This document shows positions 1 to 11,924 of a DNA stretch of 64,000 bases, in pieces. The DNA comes from Coffea arabica. Lineage: Eukaryota; Streptophyta; Magnoliopsida; Gentianales; Rubiaceae. Under the pieces are notes generated by a model that saw only the letters and a program-made list of their open reading frames with translations, did no database searches and had not been told where the DNA came from. Positions within the stretch are counted from its first letter, which is position 1. Every line of letters starts with the position of its first letter. The stretch covers positions 24,694,001 to 24,758,000 of the forward strand of contig NC_092312.1 in assembly GCF_036785885.1 (NCBI RefSeq), in the 5' to 3' direction. Position numbers and translations under genes: made by a program.

Positions 1-163
1 ACAGGGCCTGCAATGCTACCTAATTACGTTGACAAAAATAAGGTGAACCACCATAAGCAAACAAAAGAGAAGACGATTAAAACAGGTCTGCTCAGAACCG
101 ATTGAGCTGAAGAAACCTTTTTTCTACATAACATAGCCATTCCAGGTTGCTTGCCAAGGCACT

Positions 164-980
164 ATGGCAGAAGAAGTGAAGCTTTTCAGGACATGGTCCA
201 GCGGATATGCTTTGAGGATTGTCTGGGCACTGAAGCTTAAGGGGATAGAGTATGAGACCATCTTTGAGGATCTTACCAACAAGAGCCCTTCACTTCTCCA
301 GTATAATCCTATTCATGGAAAGGTGCCCGTGCTCGTGCATGATGGTAAACCAGTCTGTGAATCTCTTGTGATTCTCGAGTACGTTGACGAGACATGGAAG
401 CATAATCCTCTCCTACCTCAAGATCCTTATGAGAAATCCATGGCACGATTCTGGGCGAATTTTGGAGATGATAAGGTATGAAAACGTTTGCTAGCTCAAA
501 TAGTTTAAATCATTTGCCCTGCAATACAAAATAACATTAAGCATATCAGCATGTTTGTTCCAGCTTTTGGTCAATTGAAAATATTATGTGATGCTTAACC
601 TTAATTTCCAAGTGTAGCTCATGAAATCAATATGGCAACTTTTCATTGCACGTGAGAAAGATCAAGATGTAGCAGCAGTAGAAGCACTGGAGAATCTAAA
701 ACTTGTTGAAGAGCAACTAAAAGGAAAGAAATTCTTTCACGGGGAGACTATTGGATACCTTGATCTCGCATTTGGTTGGTTCGCTGACTTCGTTAGCATT
801 CTAGAAGAAATAATGAGTCTAAAGTTGGTAGATGGAGAGAGATTCCCTCACTTGTCATCCTGGATCCAACATTTCATGGATGCTCCTGTAATCAGAGACT
901 GCTGGCCACCTCGAGACAAAATGATCATCAAGTACCAAGTTATGCGCGAGAAGTATCTTGCAGCAGCAACACCCAAGTGA
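164..980 (+). CDS. GSTU: Tau-class glutathione S-transferase, copy 1 (two exons)
   Basis: The gene has exons 164-475 and 618-980 with a 142-bp GT-AG intron, giving 224 residues, the usual length for the family. The enzyme would conjugate glutathione to electrophiles and lipid peroxidation products in the cytosol. The N-terminal thioredoxin-like domain (about residues 5-80) has the catalytic serine at Ser13 in WSSGY, the KVP cis-proline motif at 53-55 and the Glu66-Ser67 pair that binds the glutathione gamma-glutamyl group. The all-helical C-terminal domain fills exon 2. The intron after the GDDK residues is at the conserved tau position. The Pro usually following the catalytic Ser is Gly here. 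The second copy starts at 8825. The class is certain; substrate and regulation are unknown. Confidence 0.93.
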
Positions 981-3403
981 AGCTGAATCTAGCAGACTTT
1001 AAACACCATCCAGCATGGTGCCTTCAATCTTGTCAAACAAAAAAATGGATTTTACATGACATTAGAAGTGCAACTTAATTGATGAAGCAGCACAATTTCT
1101 TGCATTGTAAGATATTTATGGTCACTGGCTACCTTAAGAACAAGGAATCCACAACAAAAGTAGTACATCTATTTCAAGCATCTGCAGTTTGTAACTTCTC
1201 CTTGGAATGTTTTATCCCATAAAAAATGTTTCTGCAATGTCACACAAGTGAAAGAAGGAAAGTTACTTGAGCAAGATTGCCCCCAAAATTATAAATTTTA
1301 GAAAAGTTCTTTTTATATGTAGCACGAGGTTAAAACTCATCAACGCCATGGTAATGCATTATAAGCTTTAAGCAAAACAAATTTGACACATCTTGTGATA
1401 ATCAAAGGACATGAATAAACACATCTTACTTTTTTTTTTTTGAATTTTCGCAACTTCTTTTAAAATTATACATCATCTTACATGTTCTGAATCACTTATT
1501 AAATGTTGTTATTTCTGGAATTGGTTAAGCGAAATCCCAGCTAACCACTTTGTCAGTCACTTTAATAAAGCAGGGGATTTAATTGAACATAAGGAAAGAA
1601 GAAAAGTGCAGTAACACTTCCAATAAGGGCACCATATCAATTTCCAAAAGACAAAAGTAAAAAGACTATAATTCAGAGTACAGAATAATTGCATTGGAAC
1701 ACCCTCAGTTAACCTTTTCTGAAATGGCATTAACCAAACATGCATCAAGATAGTATGAACTTAGACAAAAGCAAATAATCATCTGCAACAGCAAAACAAT
1801 GCATCTGAGCTTCTTCATTTTCCCAACATACAAATTAGAAAACAAAAGCCTAGTGCTCATCTTGTTTGTACGCAGCATTTGAATTGCAAAAAATACTGCT
1901 GTCCATTCTACATTTGCCTGCCCCTAGTATTATGCCAGGCTGCAATCATGTTGTGGATTATTTTCAATTTTAGCCAGAGGAAAAACAAACAAAATACATG
2001 TCCTTTTGTCATACTAGTTGTGGGATATTATGCCAGTTATTTCTACTATGACAGGCACTGCAATGGGTGCATTGGATTCTTCCACCTATAATAAGAAGCT
2101 CTAAAAAGTAGACAGTAAGGTCTTTTGTCAGGATCTTTTCTTTAGCTATGGATTACCATTATTTTGTAGTCTTTCTTCATGGAGAAGTCAAGAATTGAAC
2201 TCATGATCTCCAGAACATGGAGCATGCATTGATTCCTTGGGCTATCAACCTCTTTTCCACGAGGACAGACTTTGCCGCCACTAATAACAGCAACAGGGGC
2301 TAAAATTAGTCATTGGCACTTTCTGAGAAGGGGCACAAAAGTTATCCACCACCATGTTTTAATACCTACAGTTTCAAGTAAAGAAATAATTAATTACTTA
2401 ACAAAATGCATATTCAAACTGGATGTGACATGTTACAAAAACCAAATTATGCGGCAGTTCCAGGAATGCATATTCGAACTGGATATGGCATGTTACAAAA
2501 ACCAAATTATGCGGCTGTAAGGTAAGAAATATACAGAGAAGATTAGAATGTAGGTTCTCTTATTGCTGTTAAAAGTTACTTTAAAACTCATACTCTGTCA
2601 CAAAGTAGCTCAATTTCCTCCCCTCCTATAACCATGGGTGCATAAAGCAAAACCTCTCTCAGCTAACAAACAGAAATGAATATCGTAATCTCTTTCAACC
2701 AAGAGATTAGGACCATCAAACTTGAAAACCATACGACGGAGACTGACTAAAGATGCTAAGCTACCAGGCTGAAATAAAAAATATGGGAACATGAACTTAT
2801 AGACTCTGTAACAGTTTAGCCATCAATACTTTCCATTAAAAAGATAAAACTATTATTTAACTTCAATTCTCTCTCAATATAGGTAGACTTTCAGGTGCCA
2901 AGCTCCATTGCTGTAACACCACTTCCAAGGTAAGTGCCATTTTGACAGAAAAACACCTACCTGCTATCATAAGCATCACTAATAGTGCACTAGTTCAATC
3001 TACCGGTCATAAAAATGTAAATTTCTTTGGGCAAGGACCTTGTCCATTACTAGTAGCACCTCCAATTCTTAACATACTGTGCAGTAAATTCTAACCTTAC
3101 AGATTTGGAAGATTGCAGCCTCTTTTCTCTAGTTCCAACTTCCTTGGTGCCAATGGGCACACACATGCTCCAACATCAATCAAGTATAGAACCCAGTTCA
3201 TTGAATGTTAAGTCCTGGAAATTTTGCAGTTTCTCACATGCGAATGCTGAGGATTTACAACAATTATTATGTACAACAAATGTGCTGTGAATAAAAATAG
3301 GAAAAGGAATAAGCTAATCTAATCTTTTTTTTCACAGAGAGCTGTAGCAAACAGACGTAATTCTAATATTGCCCTTCATCAGAATTTATGTATAACAAAA
3401 CTA
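981..3403. other. Non-coding spacer between GST copy 1 and the PPR pseudogene
   Basis: No supportable gene was found. The stretch is AT-rich and has stop codons in all frames, and it is nearly identical to the matching spacer at 9642-11924. That is explained by the block duplication, not by coding constraint. It contains the short tandem repeat listed at 2407-2526. It would hold the 3' ends of the GST and the PPR transcripts, which converge here. Confidence 0.7.
2407..2526. repeat. 60-bp tandem repeat, two copies
   Basis: Two direct copies of a unit beginning TGCATATTC lie 60 bp apart (2407 and 2467) with a few mismatches. In the second duplication block the same pair (11078 and 11156) is 78 bp apart because of an extra segment of about 18 bp. 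The repeat is non-coding. Confidence 0.8.
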
Positions 3404-4185
3404 TCACCAATGATCTCCACAGCTACAAGTTCCATCCTTGAATAAATGAAACCTATTTGCATCTCTGACTAAAATTACTCGTTGCAAGATCTTCGATATA
3501 TATTTGGTTGCAGTATGGCAATCTCCACAAACACGTAGGTTCTTCATTATTTGCAAAGGGGAACCAGGTTCTGTATTCAACACACCAAATGCAATGGCAA
3601 GCCTTTCACTATGCCCGCTAAGCATTTCAACCTTTTCATCATCTTCAACATCATGCAAGGCAAATCTTAGATCAGCCACATAACCTTCCTTGGCCATTAG
3701 ATCTGAAAGGACAACAAGGAAATCATGCAACTCTTTTTACTGTTCAAAGAACCTGTGTCCGGTGCCAAAAATATAAACCCTATTTTGAATCTCCAACCAA
3801 CTAAATCCAGGTTGCTTTTTCAGGCCTCTCGCTCTCAAGGATTTTCTTATCATTTTGACTTTATCCCACTTCCCTAAGGCAGCATAAACATTTGATGCTA
3901 AAACATGATATCCTGGATCATCTGAATTTAATTCAAGTAGACGTTTTGACACACGTTCAGCAATCTTAATATCTCCACTGGATCGGCAAGCACTAAGCAG
4001 AGCTCCCCATATACTTGCATCTGGTTTTTGTGGCATCAAAAGGATGAAATCCTCTGCTTCAGCTAACAGGCCAGATCGAGATAGAAGATCAACCATGCAT
4101 GCATAATGTTCTTTCCTTGGCTCAATACTATAGTCATTCTTCATTTGGTAAAAGCAATCCCATCCTTCTTGCACCAAACCAGAAT

Positions 4186-4271
4186 GGCTAAATGCAAACA
4201 ATATGGCAACAAACACAACATGATCAGGGGCTAAATGCAAACAATATGGCAACAAACACAACATGATCAGG
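4186..4271. repeat. 43-bp tandem duplication inside the PPR pseudogene
   Basis: Units 4186-4228 and 4229-4271 are near-identical and begin GGCTAAATGC. The intact paralogue has one unit. The length is not a multiple of three, so it shifts the reading frame. Confidence 0.92.
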
Positions 4272-4627
4272 AGCAATACCAACTTTCTTCATCCTCTGAA
4301 AAACTTTTAGAGCTTTCATTCCTTCACCGTACATTCCATATGCAGAGATCAGTGCAGTCCACGATATGACATCCTTTGTTTTCATAAGCTTAAAAACTCT
4401 CATGGAGTACCACAAAATTCCACTTTTGGAGTACATTTCAATCACTGCATTGCCAATTGAAACATCTGACTCAAAACCTAGCCTGAAAATGCAGCCATGC
4501 AACTCATTAGCTTGACGTTTGGCACCTAGAAAGGAACACAACGGTAAGGTGCTCAACAGGGTAGGTACCTCAAAAGTAATTCCTTCATTCCGCATTCTAC
4601 TAATCATTCTTAAACCTAAACTACAGT

Positions 4628-4711
4628 CTTCGCAATGACCACAAGCAGCTATAATAGTATTCCATGTCTCTTCGCAATGACCACAAGCAGCTATAATAGT
4701 GTTCCATGTCA
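4628..4711. repeat. 42-bp tandem duplication inside the PPR pseudogene
   Basis: Units 4628-4669 and 4670-4711 begin CTTCGCAATGACC. The intact paralogue has one unit. The duplication is in frame and adds 14 residues to a PPR motif, so it may be neutral by itself. Confidence 0.92.
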
Positions 4712-5888
4712 CTACATCCCGAGCTTCCATGTTCTCAAATTGTTCCAAAGAATTGTCCAGTTCTCCAACTTTGGCATACATATCTATGAGTGAGTTACCC
4801 ACAGTTATGATGGAATCAAATCCTTGCTTTAAGAGAGTGCAATGTAGCTGTGTCGCAAAATATCTGTTACTAGATTGTGTACACAATGTTAAAAGAATCA
4901 CATAAGTGATGGAATCAGGCTCCAATTCCATCTTCATCATGTTGAAAAGCTCTATTGCTTCCTCATAAAATTCATTTCAGCATAACCACTAATCATAGAG
5001 TTCCAAGACACTAAATCTCTACTTTTCATACTGTCAAAAACTTCCCTTGAAGCCAATAATTCACCGCACTTCGTATACATGTTTATTAGGAGATTGTTAG
5101 CTGTTACGTCACCTGTGTATCCATTTTTCACCATGTAATCATGCACTGATCTTCCGGACTTCAAGTCCCTGACATGACCACAAGCTTGCAAAACAGATGA
5201 AAGTGTTATTGTATCAGGTTCAAAATCATGCACCATTTGAAAAAACAACCTGATTGATTCTTCATACAAGGAAGAATGAAAGAACCCACAGATCATAGTA
5301 TTCCAAGTGACTGTATCTCTAACATCCATCTTATTAAAAAATTTTTCACAATCGACTAACTTATCAAATTTAAAGTACAAAGAAAGCAAACCATTACTCA
5401 CAATGACGTCTCTCATAACACCAATCTTCTCCACTAAACCGTGAATTAGTTGACCCTTCACAACCTCCATTAAGCCACCACATGCTGGTAAAACACTCGA
5501 CACAGTAAAGCAATCCGGTATCAAACCAACCATTCTCAACTTATAAAAGAATTCCAATGCTTCATCCCAATACCCATTTGAACTATACCCAGAAATCAAA
5601 CTATTCCAGGTAATCAAATCTCTTTTAGACATTCCATTAAACACATTCCTTGTTCTATCCAAGTTATTCAGCCGCGAATACATATCTATCAAAGCATTGC
5701 ATATATACAAATCTGAACCAAAATCCACCTCTAAAACATGATCATGAACAAGTTTTGCCGTCTCAAAATCCAACAAATTCGCACACGAATTAATAACCGA
5801 AGGATGGGTATAATTATCAGGCACAATCCTTAATTCCCGCATCAGGGTGTAAAAATCTAGTGCTGCAGAGTATAACCCATTATGGGTC

Positions 5889-6108
5889 TGTTATGGAATT
5901 TTTGGACCTTGTATGGAAGGGTTAACCTTTTCGTATCAATGGTATCAGAGCCAGACAAATAACCCCAACATCCCAGGTTGGAGTCTCATGGGACTCTGCC
6001 TCGAAGGAGGGGGAGCCCCGAATTACCAGGCCGATGCCGGCCTCTAAGGAGGGGTGCTTGTTATGGAATTTTTAGGCCTTGTACGGAGGGGTTAACCTTT
6101 TCGTATCA
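5889..6108 (+). mobile_element. Miniature LTR retrotransposon (TRIM/SMART type), 220 bp
   Basis: The element has two 50-bp terminal direct repeats, 5889-5938 and 6059-6108, each starting TGTTATGG and ending CGTATCA, with four mismatches by eye. One base after the first repeat is TGGTATCAGAGCC (5940-5952), complementary to the 3' end of initiator tRNA-Met and thus a primer-binding site. A purine-rich stretch, AAGGAGGGG (6046-6054), precedes the second repeat. The insertion is flanked by a perfect 5-bp target duplication GGGTC (5884-5888 and 6109-6113). The homologous site in the intact PPR copy (near 14325) is empty, which confirms the boundaries. The element encodes nothing and must have been mobilised by proteins of another element. 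Confidence 0.93.
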
Positions 6109-7135
6109 GGGTCATGGCTCCAATGATTGTATTCCACAAATAAACATTCTTTTTATGCGAACTTTGTCCAAAAATCGACAATGAAGCAAGTGGGCCTTTA
6201 AATTGGGAGTATTTGGAAATGAGTTTTCCTGAGAACAGTACAGAATTGTGCAGGCCTAATGTAATTATCAAAGAATGGATTCTGCGGAGGTTTCTTTGGT
6301 TTGTAGCGGAGGACAATGCACTTGATAGTGAAGTGTAAAAGAAGTCTCGGCTTCTTGCGCTTAAGCTACACAACTTCCTGGTGTTCATTTGGCATTGCAA
6401 CAGCAACACCGCAGGAACGACATCAAGTGACCTGGGAGCCACCGAAGAAGGGAGTCATTAAGATAAATAAAGAAGCAGCCATATCAGCTCAGATGATAAG
6501 GACAGGGAAAGGGAATCATAGCTAGGAGCTGGACTGAGAAAATAATGAAAGCAAAAGGGATTATGGAACACGAGAGGGAGAAAGTAATCGAGGAAGAAGC
6601 TCTAGCAGTAAGGACTGCAATAATGATGACCAAGGATGCAGGATGGACTAGAATGGAAGTCCAATCAGACTGTAAATCAGCTGTGGACCAAATCAGGAGG
6701 ACATCGAGAATTTGAGAAAAGGTTTTTTTAGTTTTTTTTTTTTTTTTGAGGGAATGAAAAGGTTTTGAGCAATGTAATTTTTCTTTTGTGCATGGGTCAC
6801 GAAATGCAAGTAACCATACACTAGTTCAGTATGCAATCAGACTAGTTAAGGACATAGAATGTTGCCCGGATGGCTAATTAACATAGCAAATAAAGAAATG
6901 TGGGTAGTTGTCCATTTCATAACTAAATCTTGTATTATTAAGTGTTAACATATATAAGGAAAATTTGCTAATTTGATACCCACATTTTCAAGAAAAACTT
7001 TTATTGTCCTTCACATTCAAATTCAGCCAAAATAATCTCTCAAATATATTTTAAAAAAAAAGTACGCCTATTTGGTTCTAAAGCCCATTTTCGCTTATTT
7101 CTCCAGTCAAAAACTGCATGCTTGCTTCACAATGA

Positions 7136-8689
7136 AACCTATAGAAAAGGAATGGGACAGGATTCAGATAAGTTTTGCACCATTTTGTTCGATTGGTGTA
7201 ATTCTTACTATATTTGATGTAGTTCCCACTAAACTTGAATACAAACAAAATTCACAATGAAACCTAAATTGTTTGCATTTACACTAAATTTTATAAAAAC
7301 TACAATGAGTACTGGTTGAAAGTACCTTAAAGGAATTAGTGAACTTCTTCAGTTCTTCGCTTCTTCTTAGCAGAGTTTACTATTAAAGAAGGTCAAAAAT
7401 TTCAGAGGAGGTTTCCTGCTATTTCATTCGGCACCTTTAAAATTTAAAAAATTTTACTTGGTTCCTCTACTTTAAACTTTTTTGTAACTTTTGAAATCCA
7501 TTTCAAAATATAATATTAAAAATCTTATTTTTCGAGAAAGGATACAATTTCAATCCAAATTTGTATTTTTCTTGTGCTTAATTATCATAACAGACTAAAT
7601 TTATCTCTTAATTTTTCTTAATTGATCGATATTGTTCTGTAATGAAACTTTAAAATTCTTTAATAGATAACAGATCAAAAAATTTCTTTAATATTTTTGT
7701 GTCATTGATTTGAACAAGAAATGTTAAATTATTTAAAATTATGAATGACTTATAATACTCTTAAAAATAACTTGCAATAATTTACGACTCTAAGAATATC
7801 GTTTTGCATTAGCTTTAAATCAATACAAACAAATTTATATATAATTTTTAGCATGTTATATCCTTTTTACTTTTCAAGCCATCGATTCGAAAAAAATTAG
7901 AAAATTAAAAAATATGTAAAAGATTTATAAAACTTCTTAAATTAACTCAAAACACTTTACAGTAAAGAAAATATTATCTTTGTAATCTGTAAAAACTTTA
8001 ATAAACATTTAAATATTAACTTTTAATATTTAAAAAACACACTATATTTTATCCAGTTAGAATAAATCTTCATATATATTTTTTTTGTTTTTCATTTGTT
8101 ATTAATATAAATCTTCATATCTTTTGTTTTTGTTTTTGTTTTTCATTTGTGGTAATAAAAAGTAAGACAACAAAATGAGAATATATTTACTCTCCCCAAA
8201 TTAATTTTTTAATATTCTATTTTAAAATGGGTTGTAAATGATACAAAAAATCTAAAGCAAGGGAGGCAAGTAAAATTTTTTAAAGTTTGAAAGTGTCAAA
8301 AATAGGTTTCTGAAATTATCCTATTAAAGAATATATATTCCATTATTAGGAAGGTGTGTGCATCTATAGATGTGAAATTCTCAAATTAGACAGGACAAAT
8401 TTTATTGGTCATCTGATGGGACAAATTCAGAAGTAGGTCAATGCATGATTGTTGTCCTGGTCCCCTTCCAATTACCTGCTTATACTTGTATAAAATACTT
8501 GGTTGTTTTTTTTTTTTTTTTTACCAAGTCCAAAGACTTTTCTAAGTTAGAACTCAACCCTTAATCCACACGAAACCACAAAACCGACCAAATATGGCCA
8601 ATTGAAATAATGTATAAGATGTGCGTATTATGTCATTTCAATCGTACAGGACAAAGACGGCCAATTGAATTAAAGCCAGCATCTAAATT
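7136..8689. other. AT-rich spacer between the duplicated blocks
   Basis: No gene or clear transposon end was seen. The stretch is strongly AT-rich with many homopolymer runs. A short local repeat containing AAATCTTCATAT and TTTTTCATTTGT occurs twice between about 8065 and 8150. It has no counterpart in the second block before the match fades. Confidence 0.6.
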
Positions 8690-8824
8690 CCGCATAGGGC
8701 CTGCGATGCTACCTAACTAAGTTGACAAAAATAAGGTGAAAACACGTCTGCTCACAGACTAGTTTATGAAAAACAGGGGAATCCAAACAAAGCCTAGCCA
8801 TTCCAGGTTGCTTGCCAAGGCACT

Positions 8825-9641
8825 ATGGCAGAAGAAGTGAAGCTTTTCAGGACATGGTCCAGCCGATATTCTTGGAGGATTGTCTGGGCACTGAAGCTTA
8901 AAGGGATAGAGTATGAGACCATCTTTGAGGATCTTACCAACAAGAGCCCTTCACTTCTCCAGTATAATCCTATTCATGGAAAGGTGCCCGTGCTCGTGCA
9001 CGATGGTAAACCAGTCTGTGAATCTCTTGTGATTCTCGAGTACGTTGACGAGACATGGAAGCATAATCCTCTCCTACCTCAAGATCCTTATGAGAAATCC
9101 ATGGCACGCTTCTGGGCGAATTTTGGAGATGATAAGGTATGAAAACGTTTGCTAGCTCAAATAGTCTAAATCATTTGCCCTGCAGTACAATATAACACTA
9201 AGCATTTCAGCATGTTTGTTCCAGCTTTTGGTCATTTGAAAATATTATGTGATGCTAAACCTTAATTTCCAAGTGCAGCTCATGAAATCAATATCGCAAC
9301 TTTTCATTGCACATGAGAAAGATCAAGAGGTAGCGGCAGTTGCAGCACTGGAGAATCTAAAACTTGTTGAAGAGCAACTAAAAGGAAAGAAATTCTTTCA
9401 CGGGGAGACAATTGGGTACCTTGATCTCGCATTTGGTTGGATCGCTAACTTAGTTAGCATTCTTGAAGAAATAATGAGTCTAAAGTTGGTAGATGGAGAG
9501 AGATTCCCTCACTTGTCATCCTGGATCCAACATTTCATGGATGCTCCGGTAATCAGAGACTGCTGGCCACCTCGAGACAAAATGATCATCAAGTACCAAG
9601 TTATGCGCGAGAAGTATCTTGCAGCAGCAACACCCAAGTGA
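8825..9641 (+). CDS. GSTU: Tau-class glutathione S-transferase, copy 2 (two exons)
   Basis: Exons 8825-9136 and 9279-9641 with a 142-bp GT-AG intron give 224 residues. The fold and motifs are as in copy 1: Ser13 catalytic, KVP at 53-55, Glu66-Ser67 for glutathione. By eye there are ten amino-acid differences from copy 1. Three are packed next to the catalytic serine (Gly14 to Arg, Ala16 to Ser, Leu17 to Trp, copy 1 to copy 2), so the motif reads WSSRYSWR. The other seven are in exon 2, including three around the FGW segment that may line the hydrophobic substrate pocket. The rest of the exon 1 protein is identical. The gene looks intact and could have a shifted substrate range. Confidence 0.93.
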
Positions 9642-11924
9642 AGCTGAATGTAGCAGACTTCCCATAAAAAACACCATCCAGCATGGTGCCTTCAATCTTG
9701 TCAAACAAAAAAATGGATTTTACATGACATTAGAAGTGCAACTTAATTGATGAAGCAGCACAATTTCTTGCATTGTAAGATATTTATAGTCACTGGCTAC
9801 CTTAAGAACAAGGAATCCACAACAAAAGTAGTACATCTATTTCAAGCATCTGCAGTTTGTAACTTCTCCTTGGAATGTTTTATCCCATAAAAAATGTTTC
9901 TGCAATGTCACACAAGCGAAAGAAGGAAAGTTACTTGAGCAAGATTGCCCCCAAAATTATAAATTTTAGAAAAGTTCTTTTTATATGTAGCAGGAGGTTA
10001 AAACTCATCAACACCATGGTAATGCATCATAAGCTTTAAGCAAAACAAATTTGACACATCTTGTGATAATCAAAGGAAATGAATAAACAAATCTTACTTT
10101 TTTTTTTTTGAATTTTCGCAACTTCTTTTAAAATTATACATCATCTTACATGTTCTGAATCGCTTATTAAATGTTGTTATTTCTGGAATTGGTTAAGCGA
10201 AATCCCAGCTAACCACTTTGTCAGTCACTTTAATAAAGCAGGGGATTTAATTGAACATAAGGAAAGAAGAAAAGTGCGGTAACACTTCCAATAAGGACAC
10301 CATATCATTTTCCAAAAGAAAAAAGAAAAAAGACTATAATTCAGAGTACAAAATAATTGCATTGGAACACCCTCAGTTAACCTTTTCTGAAATGGCATTA
10401 AGCAAACATGCATCAAGATAGTATGAACTTAGACAAAAGCGAATAATCATCTGCAACAGCAAAACAATGCATCTGAGCTTCTCCATTTTCCCTTCATACA
10501 AATTAGAAAACAAAAGCCTAGTGCTTATCTTGTTTGTACACAGCATTTGAATTGCAAAAAATACTGCTGTCCATTCTACATTTGCCTGCCCCTAGTAATA
10601 TGCCAGGCTGCAATCATGTTGTGGATTATTTTCATTTTAGCCAGAGAAAAATAAGCAAAATACATGTCCTTTTGCCATACTAGTTGTGGGATATTATATG
10701 CAAGTTATTTCTACTACCCTGACTGGCACTACAATGGGTGCATTGGATTCTTCCACCTATAATGAGAAGCTCTAAAAAGTAGACAGTTAGGGCTTTTGTC
10801 AGGATCTTTTCTTTAGCTATGGAGTACCATTATTTTCTAGTCTTTCTTCGTGGAGATGTCAAGAATTGAACTCATGATCTCCAGAACATTGAGCATGCAT
10901 TGAATCCCAAGGCTATCAACCTCTTTTCCACCAGGACAGACATTGCCACCACTGATAACAGCAATAGGGGGTAAAATTAGTCATTGGCACTTTCTGAGAA
11001 GGGGTACAAAAGTTATCCATCGCCATGTTTTAGTACCTGCAGTTTCAAGTAAAGAAATAATTAATTACTTAACAAAATGCATATTCAAACTGGATGTGAC
11101 ATGTTACAAAAACCAAATTATGCAGCTGTATATGACATGAATGCGGTTCCAAGAATGCATATTCAAACTGGATATGACAAGTTACAAAAACCAAATTATG
11201 CGGCTGTAAGGTAAGAAATATACAGAGAAGATTAGAATGTAACTTCTCTTGGCCCTATTGCTGATTAAAAGTTACTTTAAAACTCATACTCTGTCACAAA
11301 GTAGCTCAATTTCCTCCACTCCTATAACCATGGGTGCATAAAGCAAAACCTCTCTCAGCTAACAAACAGAAATGAATATCGTAATCTCTTTCAACCAAGA
11401 GATTAGGACCATCAAACTTGAAAACCATACGAGGGAGACAGACTAAAGATGCTAAGCTACCAGGCTGAAATAAAAAATATGGGAACACGAACTTATAGAC
11501 TCTGTGACAGTTTAGCCATCAATACTTTCCATTAAAAAGATAAAACTATTATTTAACTTCAAAACTCTCTCAAAATAGGTAGACTTTCGGGTGCCAAGCT
11601 CCAATGCTGTAACACCACTTCCAAGGTAAGTGCCATTTTGACAGAAAAACACCTACCTGCTATCATAAGCATCACTAATAGTGCACTAGTTCAATCTACC
11701 GGTCATAGAAACATGAAAAATGTAAATTTCTTTGGGCAAGGACCTTGTCCATTACTAGTAGCACCTCCAATTCTTAACATACTGTGCAGTAAATTCTAAC
11801 CTTACAGATTTGGAAGATTGCAGGCTCTTTTCTCTGGTTCCAACTTCCTTGGTGCCACTGGGCACACACATGCTCCAACATCAATCAAGTATAGAACCCA
11901 GTTCATTGAATGTTAACAAGACTA
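9642..11924. other. Non-coding spacer, GST copy 2 to PPR gene
   Basis: This is the duplicate of 981-3403. No gene was found. It holds the 3' ends of two convergent genes and the 78-bp-spaced repeat pair starting at 11078 and 11156. Confidence 0.7.

Larger units (their letters stand above)
3404..6388 (-). pseudogene. PPR-DYW gene, decayed copy 1
   Basis: This is the duplicate of the intact gene at 11925-14600 and is broken in several ways. Reading 5' to 3' on the minus strand: a 220-bp LTR-type element splits the early coding region (5889-6108); one T is missing from a T run at about 4975-4977, shifting frame; an in-frame 42-bp tandem duplication covers 4628-4711; a frame-shifting 43-bp tandem duplication covers 4186-4271; and a TAC codon has become TAA at 3737-3739. 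The C-terminal DYW region after the stop (3404-3736) is still almost identical to the intact copy. No protein of normal length could be made. Decay followed the duplication, because none of these changes is in copy 2. Confidence 0.93.
1..7135. repeat. Tandem segmental duplication, unit 1
   Basis: This block matches 8690-15502 almost continuously in the same order and orientation: GST gene, about 2.3 kb of non-coding DNA, PPR gene on the other strand, then further non-coding sequence. The GST start codons lie 8661 bp apart, which gives the period. The true left end lies outside the window. Unit 1 carries sequence that unit 2 lacks, namely the 220-bp element at 5889-6108 and about 180 bp at 3216-3397. 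It lacks the 177-bp segment at 15002-15178. The match fades near 7135. Confidence 0.9.

Noticed and set aside
5978-6184. 68-codon open frame on + in the first duplication unit
   Set aside because: It lies across the miniature LTR element and has no domain; it is a by-product of the insertion.
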